Source of the DNA: Glandiceps talaboti
Taxonomy: Eukaryota > Hemichordata > Enteropneusta > Spengelidae
Length of the DNA: 20,000 nt
NCBI RefSeq assembly: GCF_964340395.1
Contig: NC_135559.1
Span: forward strand, 15,780,531 to 15,800,530
Reading direction: 5' to 3'
Shown: piece by piece, positions 18,805 through 20,000 of the stretch
Layout of the letters: each line of letters opens with the position of its first letter
How positions within the stretch are numbered: the stretch's first letter is position 1
The notes under the pieces: model-generated
The model's input: only the letters and a program-made list of their open reading frames with translations
Told to the model about the DNA's origin: nothing
The model's database searches: none
Made by a program: the position numbers and the translations under genes

Positions 18805-18885
18805 ATGCCATTTGCGTTCATCAACATTTGACACAGAATGATTGTAGACAACGATATGATAAGTTGTTGCCTTGGCAACAATTAC
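18805..18885 (-). promoter_or_regulatory. Gene 1 candidate promoter-proximal block with perfect X-box
   Basis: 18,866-18,879 reads GTTGCCTTGGCAAC, matching the RFX X-box GTNRCC-NN-GGYAAC at every fixed position. The symmetry extends to TTGTTGCC/GGCAACAA (18,864-18,881). On the minus strand it is preceded by TGTAATT and followed by GAACGCAAATGG about 45 nt later, the same arrangement as upstream of gene 2. The site lies about 890 bp upstream of the first coding exon. RFX factors are known for ciliary genes in animals; a ciliary role here is only inference. Confidence 0.5.
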
Positions 18886-19890
18886 AACGAGTTTGAAATA
18901 CCGAGGTCAAAATACTTCTGTCGGGCAGGGCCTTATAAAATCTACCTGTCTTAACATGGACTAAAATTCAAAGTCGATACCTTGACCAAGATGATCAACA
19001 TAAAGACAGCTATGGTTTCTTGAATTTACCATGACCGTAAAAATAATTCCTACAAAATCTCTAATTATAATGTTAAATTATTTTGTTGCAGTGCACCTGT
19101 ATACAAGTACCAACAGCCTTTGCCCTGGTGACACACATAGATGTCCGTGTACAGAGAGATAACGGGTCGATTGAATCAGTTTGAGCTGTGTAAACGATAA
19201 GATTGATATGTCTATGTACATATGGGTACTGTTTGAGTGCTGATGACATAGTACCGTCGATCACTGACAGCTAACCCACACGAAGACAAAGTCTTTCACG
19301 TTTTCTGAATTAAAATATATACCCAACACACGTGTGTATGCGTCGTCAATTATAACCATTTTGCTTTTGAAAATGTTGTAAATTAAGACTTAAATCATCT
19401 TATTGCTGTTGTAGTGAAATACAATTTGTTTGTACTCTGAAATTCAGAAACTATATTTACAACATCCGTGGTATTTATTTATTTATTATTTACGAAGAGA
19501 CGTATTTATTGTCTATGTTTCCAGAAATGCTGCCAAGATATGGCTAAAAATATATTGAACAACACGCAGATTACAAAAAAAAATCATGTACCGATTAACT
19601 TAGGTTCAAAATAAGTGTGCAGAATTCCCAAAGCTTCGTGTTATCACTGTCACGTCACTGCCACATTTTACAGAGAGAAGTGTATTTAGGATGATTTTTT
19701 CATAATGATAACAAGGCATCAATCCACAACCCAAATAATAGTGTACAAGTAGATATATACTTACTAATAATTTGACGATTAAATAAACTTATGGCCCTTA
19801 ATTGGTTTAGGGTGCCTCCTGTCTGATCACACTGCGTTGTATTAATCTATATTAGGCTTAAACTGTTGGTACAGTACATTCTTCATGAAT
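18886..19890. other. No confident gene upstream of gene 1
   Basis: AT-rich. One minus-strand frame (19,073-19,264) has acceptor-like (ATGTCATCAG) and donor-like (ACAG-GTGCAC) edges but no motif or paralogue, so I leave it uncalled. Confidence 0.35.
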
Positions 19891-19894
19891 GCGG

Positions 19895-19924
19895 TGGGAC
19901 GGGGTGGGTGGGGTGGGGTGGGGT
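19895..19924 (+). other. Strong G-quadruplex motif
   Basis: GGGAC followed by runs GGGG, GGG, GGGG, GGGG, GGGG separated by single T's. Six G-runs with one-nucleotide loops are a textbook parallel quadruplex sequence on the plus strand. Confidence 0.8.
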
Positions 19925-20000
19925 TACAACGGTCAACGCTCGTACTGCAAATCTCTATGCTGACAGAAAGAAGAACTATGGTCAAATGAGCGGGTCAAAT

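Noticed and set aside
18205-18834. Poly-Thr, poly-Val, poly-Gly and poly-Pro frames, up to 190 codons
   Set aside because: They follow the GGT/GTT triplet tracts exactly and lack any non-repetitive domain.
19073-19264. Minus-strand frame upstream of gene 1
   Set aside because: It lies upstream of the X-box block and has no related sequence upstream of gene 2.
1-20000. tRNA, rRNA or snRNA genes
   Set aside because: I looked for a B-box (GGTTCGAATCC-like) and other hallmarks by eye and found none. A covariance-model scan would be decisive.

Overview
This is eukaryotic, intron-rich, AT-rich animal DNA. Evidence: no bacterial-style operons or long ORFs, GT-AG splice signals around short open exons, TIR elements with TA or TAA target duplications, a LINE-like fragment, and many microsatellites and homopolymer G/C tracts. 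The texture suggests an aquatic invertebrate. I cannot name the species from the sequence. Most of the longer ATG-initiated ORFs are not genes.

The main coding signal is on the minus strand. Two short first coding exons, at 17,835-17,964 and 11,650-11,782, encode clearly related N-termini (about 26 of 43 residues identical): a charged start, one membrane segment, then a shared IYYxPPSxRN motif. Both have a splice acceptor 16-21 nt before the ATG and both end on a phase-1 donor. I read them as tandem duplicate genes about 6.2 kb apart. The right copy is called gene 1 and the left copy gene 2. Matching upstream blocks, including a perfect RFX-type X-box upstream of gene 1 and a near match upstream of gene 2, suggest the promoters were duplicated too. 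For gene 2, phase-compatible candidate exons at 11,050-11,065, 10,814-10,958, 10,535-10,573 and 10,060-10,149 would complete a protein of about 140 residues that looks like a type II membrane protein. Gene 1 has one fairly good second exon (17,219-17,296), which may hold its stop, and a weaker GC-rich micro-exon (16,626-16,657). I recognise no family.

The left 10 kb is mostly repeats and unassigned DNA. It holds ATTCACC-motif sequence (1-870), a CpG-rich hairpin with a possible exon (about 1,380-1,640), and a ~1.95 kb TIR element with G-rich ends and an internal ~200-bp satellite (4,345-6,296), inserted in a 21-bp periodic sequence. It also holds a reverse-transcriptase-like C-terminal scrap (about 7,990-8,176), a long hairpin (8,612-8,737) and a TA-flanked MITE (8,979-9,335). 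A second TA-flanked MITE (11,088-11,371) lies in gene 2 intron 1, at the centre of an inverted duplication of exon-edge sequence.

The right half holds the introns and flanks of the two genes plus simple repeats: (AAAT)n, a compound TACA/CATG/ACAG/AC block, a ten-copy 36-bp minisatellite, a hairpin element at 16,158-16,325, (CT)n, (GGT)n, and a strong G-quadruplex motif near the right edge.
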